This document shows positions 57,000 through 64,000 of a stretch of DNA of 64,000 nucleotides, in pieces (within the stretch, counting starts at the first letter, position 1; every line of letters begins with the position of its first letter). Where the stretch lies: the NCBI GenBank assembly GCA_019634575.1, contig JAHCAY010000001.1, positions 2,294,001 to 2,358,000 of the forward strand, in the 5' to 3' direction. Below the pieces are notes generated by a model that saw only the letters and a list, made by a program, of their open reading frames with translations, did not search any database and was not told the DNA's origin. Both the position numbers and the translations under genes were made by a program. This DNA is from Candidatus Didemnitutus sp. Lineage in GTDB: Bacteria; Verrucomicrobiota; Verrucomicrobiia; Opitutales; Opitutaceae.

Positions 57000-57629
57000 T
57001 CAGCGCAGCGCGGAGCCGCCGGCGGGACGCGCGACGGTGAACAGTTCGCCGGTGCGCATGTAGTAATCGCCGGAGAGGCGCGCGATCAGGTCGAGCTTCG
57101 TGGGATCGATGGACTTGCCGTCGGCACCGAGCACGGCGTCCGCGACGTGCATCGCGACGATGCGGCCGAAGACGACGTTGCCCGCGCCGACGCCGCTGCC
57201 GATCGTCACCACGCGATCGAGCGTGCACTCGATCGCGATGGGCGACTCGCCGACGCGCGGTGGACGGACTTTCGTCGACGCAACCGACGTGACCTTCGCG
57301 TGCGCGAACTCGCTCTCGCCGTAGGGCAGCGGGGCGGCGGTGGCGTTCATCGGCTCGGCGAGCCAGTAGGGCACGAGGTTCACGACGAACTCGGGAACGG
57401 CCTCGATGTTGCGCAGCGTGTCTTTCTTGCCGCCGTCGCGGTTGTTCGTGGGCACGAACATCAACGTGGGCGGATTCGAGCAGATGGCTTGGAAGAACGA
57501 GAACGGCGCGAGATTGGGTTTGCCGTCGGGCGAGATGGTCGAGACCCACGCGATGGGGCGCGGAATGATGGCTTGGGTCATCCACGCGTAGCCGTCGCGC
57601 GGGGCGAGTTTTTCGAAGTCCAGAATCAT
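57000..57629 (-). CDS. Flavin reductase-like (FMN-binding split-barrel) protein
   Basis: 209 residues. MTQAIIPRPIAWVSTISPDGKPNLAPFSFFQAICSNPPTLMF is the FMN-binding core of the flavin reductase-like family. KKDTLRNIEAVPEFVVNLV and GESPIAIECTLDRVVTIG follow. Family members reduce flavin for partner oxygenases or act as FMN-dependent oxidoreductases. It lies between homogentisate dioxygenase and thiolase on the same strand. Its role in the pathway is not established. The ATG at 57629 is the start; the upstream frame lacks homology. Confidence 0.85.
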   Translation of the reverse strand: MILDFEKLAPRDGYAWMTQAIIPRPIAWVSTISPDGKPNLAPFSFFQAICSNPPTLMFVPTNNRDGGKKDTLRNIEAVPEFVVNLVPYWLAEPMNATAAPLPYGESEFAHAKVTSVASTKVRPPRVGESPIAIECTLDRVVTIGSGVGAGNVVFGRIVAMHVADAVLGADGKSIDPTKLDLIARLSGDYYMRTGELFTVARPAGGSALR

Positions 57630-57721
57630 GCGGACGAGGAAAGGTGTTTCGCGGCGGAAGGCAAAGTCGGTGTGTGTGCGAAATCCGGGTTTTGCTGAGC
57701 GTGTAATACGCAAGGCGTGCC

Positions 57722-57778
57722 GTGGCGCAGGCTTCCAGCCGGCAACGAATGCCCAAGCAGGCTGGTAGCATGCGCCAC
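57722..57778. repeat. Paired inverted element, GTGGCGCAGGCTTCCAGCCGGC type
   Basis: GTGGCGCAGGCTTCCAGCCGGC at 57722-57743 faces GCAGGCTGGTAGCATGCGCCAC at 57757-57778. It ends one base before the stop codon of the homogentisate dioxygenase gene. Confidence 0.75.
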
Positions 57779-57779
57779 T

Positions 57780-58967
57780 TCAGCCGAGCCAGGACAGCGG
57801 ATAATTCGGGTCGTCCATCGCCAGCGCTTGCTCGGTGAGCTCCAGCGGGAAGGCGGTGTCGAACATCACGGCGAGTTCCTCGGTGCGGGTGGCGTCGAAG
57901 CTCTTCAGGGTCGTGCCGGGATGCGGGCCGTGCGGGATGCCTTGTGGATGCAGCGTGAACGAACCGGGCTCCACGCCCTTGCGCGAGCCGAACTGGCCGC
58001 GGACGTAGAAGAGCACTTCGTCGGCCTCGGTGTTATCGTGCGCCCACGGCACTTTGATCGCCTCGGGGTGGTGGTCGAGCCAGCGCGGCGCGAAGGTGCA
58101 GATGACGTAGCCCTTGATCTCGAAGGTCTGGTGGATCGGCGGCGGCAGGTGGACCGTGCCGGTGATCGGCTCGAAATCGTTCGCGTTGAACGTGAATGGA
58201 TACAGCGCGCCGTCCCAGCCCACGACGTCGAACGGGTGCGACGCCATGATGTTGCGGGTGAAACGCGCGCCGCGGTCCTTCACGAGGATCGCGTAGTCGC
58301 CGTCCTTGTCCTCGGCGATGATTTCGGTCGGACCGTGGATGTCGCGCTCGCTGTAAGGCGCGCCGAGGCGCATCTGGCCTTCGGGGTGGCGGTAACGCTC
58401 GGGGATGCGGACAGGGTGAGTCGACTCGAGGATGAGGTAGTCCTCCTTCGCGATGTCGTCGGGCACGAGGCGGTAGATCGTGCCGCGCGGGATGACGATG
58501 TAGTCGTCCTGCTTGTAGCGGAGTCGGCCGAAGTTCGACTCGAGCCAGCCGCCGCCGGAGAAGACGAAGATCACGTCGTCGTTCGAGCCGTTGCGGTAGA
58601 ACTCGTAGCCGTCCTCCATCACCTTCGCCGGACGGCAGCGTGAGCAAGTGATGTCGGCGTTGAACATCAGCGGCACGCGGCCGGTGTAGGGATCGCCGGC
58701 GCGCGGCATCGCGGCGGACTTCAGGTGGTGGTGGCGCAGCGGGAGGTGCGCGGCGATCTTGGTCGGTTGCTCGCGGAAGAGTTCGACTTTCTTCACCATC
58801 GTCGGCGGGCGCAGGTGGTAGACGATCGAGTAGGCGCGATCGAATCCCTCGGTCGTGATGATGTGCTCGTAGTGCAGGCCCTCGCCCTTGTAGCTCGTGG
58901 CGACGTCGCGCGGGAACCGGATGTGGTGCTTGCGGGGCATGGCCCCGAGGGTGCGGTAGAAGGGCAT
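57780..58967 (-). CDS. hmgA: Homogentisate 1,2-dioxygenase
   Basis: 395 residues. The N-terminus MPFYRTLGAMPRKHHIRF is typical of bacterial forms. Cupin segments are DDVIFVFSGGGWLESNFGRLRYKQDDYIVIPRGTIYRL, MASHPFDVVGWDGALYPFTFN, and the iron-binding part HDNTEADEVLFYVRGQF (His/Glu) with HPQGIPHGPHPG (His). The enzyme opens the aromatic ring of homogentisate to give maleylacetoacetate. The gene lies downstream of hppD and is separated from it by a hairpin element. Confidence 0.95.
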   Translation of the reverse strand: MPFYRTLGAMPRKHHIRFPRDVATSYKGEGLHYEHIITTEGFDRAYSIVYHLRPPTMVKKVELFREQPTKIAAHLPLRHHHLKSAAMPRAGDPYTGRVPLMFNADITCSRCRPAKVMEDGYEFYRNGSNDDVIFVFSGGGWLESNFGRLRYKQDDYIVIPRGTIYRLVPDDIAKEDYLILESTHPVRIPERYRHPEGQMRLGAPYSERDIHGPTEIIAEDKDGDYAILVKDRGARFTRNIMASHPFDVVGWDGALYPFTFNANDFEPITGTVHLPPPIHQTFEIKGYVICTFAPRWLDHHPEAIKVPWAHDNTEADEVLFYVRGQFGSRKGVEPGSFTLHPQGIPHGPHPGTTLKSFDATRTEELAVMFDTAFPLELTEQALAMDDPNYPLSWLG

Positions 58968-58977
58968 GGGGAATTGT

Positions 58978-59110
58978 CGATTTGAGATTTGGGATTTTCG
59001 ATTTCAGGGCCGCTTTTCACTCATCGGAGCCTGATCTGCGGATTCCCATCCGATCGAAAATCGAGTTCAGCCCGCAGGGCCTCAGCCATCCAAAATCGAA
59101 AATTCAGAGG
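58978..59110. repeat. GATTTTCGATT-type repeat tract
   Basis: Variants of GATTTTCGATTT and the inverted AAAATCGAAAATT occur three times between hppD and hmgA. The class matches the tract at 22369-22400. Confidence 0.5.
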
Positions 59111-59111
59111 T

Positions 59112-59205
59112 TCGTCGCAGGCGGGAGCGGTGTGTGTGTTGTGTTTGCTTGGCTTTAGGCGGCCGGGGGTAGTCAGCCGCGGAAAGCAGCTCCCGCCTGC
59201 GACGA
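59112..59205. repeat. Perfect inverted pair TCGTCGCAGGCGGGAGC flanking 60 bases
   Basis: TCGTCGCAGGCGGGAGC at 59112-59128 is exactly complementary to 59189-59205. The interior is TG-rich and contains a smaller CGGCCG...CAGCCG dyad. It lies three bases before the hppD stop codon. Confidence 0.85.
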
Positions 59206-59208
59206 AAA

Positions 59209-60324
59209 TCAGAGTGTGCCGCGCTTCACTTGCTCGCGCTCGATGGCCTCGAAGAGCGCGCGGAAATTACCCTCGCCGAAACCCATCGAGGTGCCTTTGC
59301 GCTGGATGACCTCGAAGAACAGCGTCGGGCGGGTGAAGACGCATTTGGTGAAAAGCTGGAGGAGGTAGCCGGTCTCGTTGTCGCGATCGACGAGGATGCG
59401 GAGTGGACGGAGCGTCTCCTTGTCCTCGTCGATCTTGCCGACGCGCTCCTCGAATTTGTCGTCGTAGTAGCTGTCCGGCACATCGAGGAACTCCTGGCCC
59501 ATCTTTCGCATCTCGTCGATCGTCGTGATGATGTTCGGCGTGAGCAGCGCGATGTGCTGGACGCCGGGGCCGTTGTATTGGTCGAGGAATTCCTGGATCT
59601 GCGAGTTGGCGGACGACGGCTCGTTGATCGGCATCTTGATCCAACCGTCGGTCGAGCTGACGACCTTGGACATCAGCGCGGAGCGGCCGGTGTTGATGTC
59701 GAAGTGCATGAACAGGTCGAGGCCGAACACCTGCTCGTAGAACGTCACCCACTCGTCCATGCGCTCCACGTTGGCCACGATGTGGTCGATCATCGCGAAG
59801 TTGATGTCGCGATCGTCGATGCCGCCGGCGACATTCTGGAACCCGGGGAGAAACTCGCCCTGCTTCTTGCGCTCGATGAAGCTGTGGATCGTGTCGCCGT
59901 AGGCCGCGATGGCCGCGCCGGCCACGAAGTCGTCGCTGAAGAACTCCTTCGCGGGATTCGCCCCGCGGCGTTGCGCCTCGGTGAACGCGTGAGACGCGTC
60001 CTTCACCCGGAACGCCACATCGCGCACGCCACAGCCATGCTTCTCGAGGTGCGCGCGCACGGCGTCGGCCTCTGCACCCGTGCCCTGCGGCTCGGTGACG
60101 ACGAAATTGACGCGCCCCTGACCGACGAGGTGGGCGCGGCGTCCGCGCAGGCCGGTGGAGTTGTCGCCGTAGGCGCGCGGCACCATGCCGTATTTCGTGA
60201 CGAAGAAGTCGCGCCATTGGTCGGCGCTATCGACCCAGAATTCGATGTGATCGAATTGCTTCAGGCCGAGCGGATTCGCGGCGGTTTTGCGCTCAACGGG
60301 CTTATCGAAGAAAGTTCTGCTCAT
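59209..60324 (-). CDS. hppD: 4-hydroxyphenylpyruvate dioxygenase
   Basis: 371 residues in two vicinal-oxygen-chelate halves. The iron ligands in the C-terminal half are H181 (AMIDHIVANV), H257 (GVQHIALLT) and E338 (TLFFEVIQR). The C-terminal MGFGEGNFRALFEAIEREQ is diagnostic. It converts 4-hydroxyphenylpyruvate to homogentisate. The start is the ATG at 60324 (MSRTFFDKP); the long open frame upstream is noncoding. It is the first gene of the minus-strand catabolic series, divergent from a LuxR-type regulator. Confidence 0.96.
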   Translation of the reverse strand: MSRTFFDKPVERKTAANPLGLKQFDHIEFWVDSADQWRDFFVTKYGMVPRAYGDNSTGLRGRRAHLVGQGRVNFVVTEPQGTGAEADAVRAHLEKHGCGVRDVAFRVKDASHAFTEAQRRGANPAKEFFSDDFVAGAAIAAYGDTIHSFIERKKQGEFLPGFQNVAGGIDDRDINFAMIDHIVANVERMDEWVTFYEQVFGLDLFMHFDINTGRSALMSKVVSSTDGWIKMPINEPSSANSQIQEFLDQYNGPGVQHIALLTPNIITTIDEMRKMGQEFLDVPDSYYDDKFEERVGKIDEDKETLRPLRILVDRDNETGYLLQLFTKCVFTRPTLFFEVIQRKGTSMGFGEGNFRALFEAIEREQVKRGTL

Positions 60325-60453
60325 GGTAAAGTCAGCAACCGGGCAGGCGTGGAAGGCGTGGGGGTAGGCGCAGACCATAGCCGCGAAGCGTTTCGCGGTC
60401 CATAGCCCGAACGGAGTAATCGCCCTTGCGGGTCTCACGTTGAGCGACAACCT

Positions 60454-60551
60454 CCTCTTTCTCTTCCCTCTCAATCTTTCTCTTTCTCTCGGTTGGAATC
60501 TCCATGTCGCAGACCAGGCCGAGAGGAAAGAGTAAGATGAAGAGAAAGAGG
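60454..60551. repeat. 13-base perfect inverted repeat in the hppD/regulator gap
   Basis: CCTCTTTCTCTTC at 60454-60466 pairs exactly with GAAGAGAAAGAGG at 60539-60551. The right arm overlaps the purine-rich ribosome site of the LuxR-type gene. It may act as a hairpin in the leader or as a protein site between divergent genes. Confidence 0.6.
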
Positions 60552-60564
60552 AAAGATCCCTCCG

Positions 60565-61155
60565 ATGTCCTCCCTCGCCCCCGCCCTGCTCGACCACGTG
60601 CTCACCATGCTCGAAGACGTGCCCGTCGGCCTGCTCCTGCTCGACGCGCAGTGCCAGCCGCTCTGGTTCAACGAGGAGGCCGCGCGCGCCTGCGCCGTGT
60701 GGAACCACGGCGAGCGCCACGCCGCCGCGCTGCGCGCCCGCTCGTCCTTCCAAGTCCCGCCCGTTCTCGCCGAAGCCTGCGTGCAATTGCGCGACGACCC
60801 GACCGCCGAGCCGGTGAAAGTCGTCTCGGAAAACGCCCGCGGCCTCCACGCGCGCATCAAGCTCCAGCAAGCGCGCGCCGTGGACGCCGGCCACGCTTTC
60901 CACATCCAACTCGATTACCGCCGTCCGCGCGGCGACCGCCACCGTCCGCTCTCGCCCGGTGCCGTCGCGTTGCTGGCGCGCCTCTCCGAGCGCGAGCGCG
61001 AGGTCGCCATGCGCGTGCGCGAAGGCCTGCGCACCGCCGAGATCGCTGCCGAGCTCCGCCGCAGCCCGCTCACGATCAAGACGCAGCTCGCCGCCATCTT
61101 CACCAAGCTCGGCGTGCGCGGCCGCACCCGCGTCGCCGCGCTGCTCAATCGCTGA
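60565..61155 (+). CDS. LuxR-type regulator with PAS-like sensor
   Basis: 196 residues. The N-terminal PAS-like part (MLEDVPVGLLLLDAQCQPLWFNEEAARAC) precedes the C-terminal HTH: ARLSEREREVAMRVREGLRTAEIAAELRRSPLTIKTQLAAIFTKLGVRGRTRVAALL. There is no phosphoryl-acceptor domain. It is divergent from hppD, so control of aromatic amino acid breakdown is a reasonable inference. The start ATG is preceded by GAGGAAAG. Confidence 0.85.
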   Translation: MSSLAPALLDHVLTMLEDVPVGLLLLDAQCQPLWFNEEAARACAVWNHGERHAAALRARSSFQVPPVLAEACVQLRDDPTAEPVKVVSENARGLHARIKLQQARAVDAGHAFHIQLDYRRPRGDRHRPLSPGAVALLARLSEREREVAMRVREGLRTAEIAAELRRSPLTIKTQLAAIFTKLGVRGRTRVAALLNR

Positions 61156-61276
61156 ACACCAGCAAAGCCGAAGCCGCGGGCCGCACGTCGCCAGCGCCGC
61201 ACCCGACGCTCGCGCCTCGCGCCCCATGCAGCAGCCGAGCGTTGCATCGCGCCGCGATTCTGCCTTTCTCCCGCGC

Positions 61277-62212
61277 ATGAGTTCCGCCGCGTCCTCCCCG
61301 CCGCCTTCGCAGACCTTCGGACAGTGGCTGCGCCACGAGTTCCTCCGCGAGCTCCGCCGCGGCGCCATTCTCCTCGTGATCGGCCTCGGCATCGCGTTCG
61401 CCGCGGACAAGCTCTCCGCCGATTTCGGCCCCGCGTGGAGCCGCCTCAACTACCAGCTCACCAACGTCGCGCTCGAGCAGCACCCCGCCGCGCTGCGCGA
61501 GGCGTTCGCCGATCGGCTCTCGCAGACCCAATACGGCTGGAAGATCTTTTCCTGGACCGAGCCCTTCAACGTCACCGCGGCCCGCCTGCATCTGCGCACC
61601 GATTTCCCGGACTTCGCAGGCCTCGACGCCCAGGGTCTCGCCATCCCCGTGCGCAGCTCCTCCCGGCATCAGAGCGACGCCGCCCAGCAACAGGCCCGCG
61701 CCGACGCCTACCGCGAACGCTACACGGCCATCGAGTCGCACCGCTTCGCCCAACTTTATCCCGAAGATTCGCCCTTCGAAGTCCCCAACGCCACGGTGCG
61801 CCTCGGCCGCCTCGTCACGAAAATCCTCGGCGCACCCGACGCCGCGATCCACCTCTTCCGCCGCACGCACGAGGCGGGGAACGTCAGCTTTCTGCTTTTC
61901 TGCCTCACCTTCGCCATCGCCGCCGCGGCGCTGTGGACCTCGCACCGTCCCGCACGCCACTGGCTGAAGCTCTTGCTCTGCCCGTTCCTCGCCAGCACGC
62001 TCGCGTGGGGCGTGATCCTGTTCATGTCGATCGGCGCCGCGCTCTTCGGCAGCTTCACACCGAACACCTCCGCCCTCGCCGTTTTCGCCGGCATTCCGCT
62101 CCTCTACTTCGCCGCGAAAATCCCGCTGCGCCTCCTCGAGCAACTCCAGCTCAAGCCCAAGCCATGGGACGGCGTCGAACGCCGCCGCGGCCCGCGTGCG
62201 CCGGTCGCCTGA
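61277..62212 (+). CDS. Membrane protein with large extracytoplasmic domain, function unknown
   Basis: 311 residues. A first span (GAILLVIGLGIAFAADKL) is followed by a soluble region of about 170 residues (GWKIFSWTEPFNVTAARLHLRTDFPDFAGLDAQ). Three spans then follow (VSFLLFCLTFAIAAAALW; LLLCPFLASTLAWGVILFMSIGAALFG; ALAVFAGIPLLYFAAKIPL) and a basic tail. No family recognised. It lies between the regulator and phenylalanine hydroxylase genes on the same strand. Confidence 0.7.
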   Translation: MSSAASSPPPSQTFGQWLRHEFLRELRRGAILLVIGLGIAFAADKLSADFGPAWSRLNYQLTNVALEQHPAALREAFADRLSQTQYGWKIFSWTEPFNVTAARLHLRTDFPDFAGLDAQGLAIPVRSSSRHQSDAAQQQARADAYRERYTAIESHRFAQLYPEDSPFEVPNATVRLGRLVTKILGAPDAAIHLFRRTHEAGNVSFLLFCLTFAIAAAALWTSHRPARHWLKLLLCPFLASTLAWGVILFMSIGAALFGSFTPNTSALAVFAGIPLLYFAAKIPLRLLEQLQLKPKPWDGVERRRGPRAPVA

Positions 62213-62318
62213 TTTCTGAGGACGGAATACCGAGGCTACTTTCCTCCTTTCGGACTACTGCTTTCCGGTGGTGTCATAAGCGATAGTGGGTAACTGGTGT
62301 GGTCAACCAAACCACCCC

Positions 62319-63131
62319 ATGACCCCCACCGCTTCCACGAGCGACCACCCTGAAACGCCCACACCGGACGGCAGCGATCCGCGCTGCATCCCGCACAAAC
62401 TCGTCCAGCCGCTCCCCATCGGCGCCGAGTGCAAATACCCGAACTACTCCGCCGAGGAACAGGACGTCTGGCGCACGCTCTACGCGCGCATGGCGACGCT
62501 CCTGCCCGGCCGCGCCGCCGACGAATACCTCACCGGCCTCCGCACGCTCGACCTCGAACACGACCGCATCCCCGCGCTCGCCGACGTCTCGCGCAAACTC
62601 GAGCGCACCACCGGCTGGCGCATCGCCCGCACGCCCGGCCTCCTCGACGCCCACGACTTCTTCACCTACCTCGCCAACCGCGTCTTCCCGTCCACCGACT
62701 ACATCCGCGCCCGCAGCGAACTCGACTACACGCCCGCGCCGGATTGCTTCCACGACATCTTCGGCCACACGCCGATGATCGTGCACCCGCGCTTCGCCGA
62801 TTTTTATCAGAAGATCGGCCAGGCCGCCCTCGCCTGCAAAGACGCCGCCACCGAGGAAGGCCTCACGCGCATCTACTGGTTCACCGTCGAGTTCGGCCTG
62901 ATCAAAAACGCCGACGGCCTCCGCATCTACGGCAACGGCATCATCTCCTCCGCCGGCGAGACGCAGCACAGCCTCACCGATAAGGTCACCAAAATCCCCT
63001 ACACGCCCGAGCGACTCGCGCAGCAAGCCTACGACATCTGGCACTTTCAGAATCCGCTCTTCGTCATCGATTCCTTCGACCAACTGGAAAACGAATTCGT
63101 CCGCTGGTCGAAGGAGCGTGGGCTGCTCTGA
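62319..63131 (+). CDS. phhA: Phenylalanine 4-monooxygenase
   Basis: 270 residues, bacterial size and lacking the regulatory domain of animal enzymes. The iron site is H145 and H150 in CFHDIFGHTPM plus E191 in WFTVEFGLI. YIRARSELDYTPAPD lies just before it, and IYGNGIISSAGETQHS follows. It hydroxylates phenylalanine to tyrosine with a pterin cofactor. It feeds the dioxygenases encoded on the other strand. The ATG at 62319 is preferred to a GTG at 62286. Confidence 0.95.
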   Translation: MTPTASTSDHPETPTPDGSDPRCIPHKLVQPLPIGAECKYPNYSAEEQDVWRTLYARMATLLPGRAADEYLTGLRTLDLEHDRIPALADVSRKLERTTGWRIARTPGLLDAHDFFTYLANRVFPSTDYIRARSELDYTPAPDCFHDIFGHTPMIVHPRFADFYQKIGQAALACKDAATEEGLTRIYWFTVEFGLIKNADGLRIYGNGIISSAGETQHSLTDKVTKIPYTPERLAQQAYDIWHFQNPLFVIDSFDQLENEFVRWSKERGLL

Positions 63132-63201
63132 CGTCGCACCGGCGAGCCGCGAATTTTCCTATTAAGCAACTTTCGCTCGCGACCCGCGCGGGCGCTCGGC
63201 C

Positions 63202-64000
63202 TCATGCCGGCGGATAGTCGCGCCACAAATCAAGCAGCACGCCGTTCGTCCAACCGAAGCCGTGCTGCGACACGTATTCGCCGCCGGCCGGCGGACGCTC
63301 TGGCTCGACCACGTCGTATTTCTCGAGCAACAAGCCGGTGCGGCGGAATGTCGCCACGTTGACATCGATCCAGCGGCGCGCGACCTCCGCCGCGAGCTCC
63401 GTATGGCCGTGCCGCTCGAGCCCGCGCACCGCGAGCCATTGGAGCGGCGCCCAGCCGTTGGGCGAGTCCCATTGCTCGCCCGTATGGCGCAGCGTCGTGA
63501 CGAGTCCGCCGGCCCGCAGAAAATCCGCGCGCAAGCGACGCGCCGCAGCCTCCGCCTGGCCGACGCTGGCCAGCCCGCAGAACAGCGGCAGCACGCCCGC
63601 CAGCGACAGGCACTCGCCAGGCCGGCCCGTCGCCAAATCGTAGTCGCAGAAAAACTCCGCCTCCGCCGACCAGCAATGACGCAGGATCGCCCGGTGGCGT
63701 TGCTGCGCCGCGCCCTCCAGTCGCCGATGCCCCTCGCGATCGCCCGCCGCCGCATGCGCCCGCGCGAGCATCGACTCGAGTTGCCAGAGAAAGCAGTTGA
63801 GATCCACCGGCACGATTTCCGTCGTGCGGATCGTCTCCAGTCCGCCGCCCGTCGCCAGCCAGCGGCTGCTGAAATCCCAGCCGCTCTCCGCCGCCGACCG
63901 GAGATCCCGGAACAACTCCCCGCGCGGACGATTCGCCCGCGCGGCCAGGGCCTCGTCGCGGCGAAACGCCTCCGGACGCGGCGTCTCGAGCTGATCCCAA
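63202..64000 (-). CDS. treA: Trehalase, GH37 (C-terminal part, start outside window)
   Basis: The frame is open to the right edge of the window, so the start is missing; 265 residues are seen. Motifs of GH37 are PRPEAFRRDE (trehalase signature 1 variant), ESGWDFSSRWL with the expected catalytic acid Asp, EQWDSPNGWAPLQWLAVRGL (signature 2), LLEKYDVV (expected catalytic base Glu) and HGFGWTNGVLLDL. The enzyme hydrolyses trehalose to glucose. Location (periplasmic or cytoplasmic) cannot be judged without the N-terminus. Confidence 0.93.
   Translation of the reverse strand, partial: WDQLETPRPEAFRRDEALAARANRPRGELFRDLRSAAESGWDFSSRWLATGGGLETIRTTEIVPVDLNCFLWQLESMLARAHAAAGDREGHRRLEGAAQQRHRAILRHCWSAEAEFFCDYDLATGRPGECLSLAGVLPLFCGLASVGQAEAAARRLRADFLRAGGLVTTLRHTGEQWDSPNGWAPLQWLAVRGLERHGHTELAAEVARRWIDVNVATFRRTGLLLEKYDVVEPERPPAGGEYVSQHGFGWTNGVLLDLWRDYPPA

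Noticed and set aside
57000..57629. Fumarylacetoacetase filling the pathway gap
   Set aside because: The sequence shows the FMN split-barrel motif of flavin reductases and none of the metal-binding motifs of fumarylacetoacetate hydrolases.

Overview
The window is GC-rich, densely coding bacterial DNA. A secreted PEP-CTERM protein built of autotransporter-type beta-strand repeats, FecI/FecR/TonB-receptor modules, a GTP-type PEP carboxykinase, many SGNH hydrolases and carbohydrate-active secreted proteins, and hairpin-rich gaps suggest a Verrucomicrobiota member, most likely family Opitutaceae. This placement is inferred from gene content; no rRNA or tRNA gene is visible.

Layout. 1-8.9 kb: the start of a nitronate monooxygenase-like gene, a secreted heparinase II/III-type lyase, the giant PEP-CTERM repeat protein and a divergent Ig-like secreted protein. 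8.9-23.2 kb: housekeeping and transport genes (Cys/TPR membrane protein, ActP-type symporter with DUF485 partner, pckG, CDF metal exporter, double-ACT protein, AraC regulator, LolCDE/MacB-like ABC exporter with two exported accessory proteins). 23.3-25.8 kb: a membrane pyrophosphatase. 25.9-28.0 kb: a two-gene restriction-modification-like island. 28.0-40.6 kb: an SGNH esterase, then an ECF sigma/anti-sigma/TonB-receptor surface-signalling unit, further SGNH and carbohydrate-binding proteins, a Tat-exported epimerase-like protein and a DUF885 hydrolase. 40.6-53.1 kb: a beta-hydroxyacid dehydrogenase, an Aas-like acyltransferase/acyl-ACP synthetase, arylamine N-acetyltransferase, a second TonB receptor, gamma-glutamyltransferase, and a Cys-rich DUF6428/MarR/trans-sulfuration operon. 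53.3-63.1 kb: phenylalanine/tyrosine catabolism. 63.2-64.0 kb: the end of a trehalase gene.

Tyrosine block. Phenylalanine hydroxylase (plus strand) makes tyrosine. 4-hydroxyphenylpyruvate dioxygenase and homogentisate dioxygenase (minus strand) open the ring. A fused acetoacetate CoA-transferase and a thiolase turn the acetoacetate end product into acetyl-CoA. A LuxR-type regulator is divergent from the dioxygenases. Maleylacetoacetate isomerase and fumarylacetoacetase are not in the window. Each gap between the minus-strand genes, except within the tight thiolase/zinc-ribbon/GNAT cluster, holds a hairpin-forming element.

Most unusual system. A beta-class adenine methyltransferase resembling the pneumococcal GATC methylase DpnA lies 30 bp upstream of an intact-length homologue of DpnI, the nuclease that cuts only adenine-methylated GATC. 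In Streptococcus pneumoniae these activities belong to mutually exclusive cassettes. Here the nuclease has Gln in place of the catalytic Glu, and a 16-bp GATC-rich direct repeat occurs at both ends of the methyltransferase gene.
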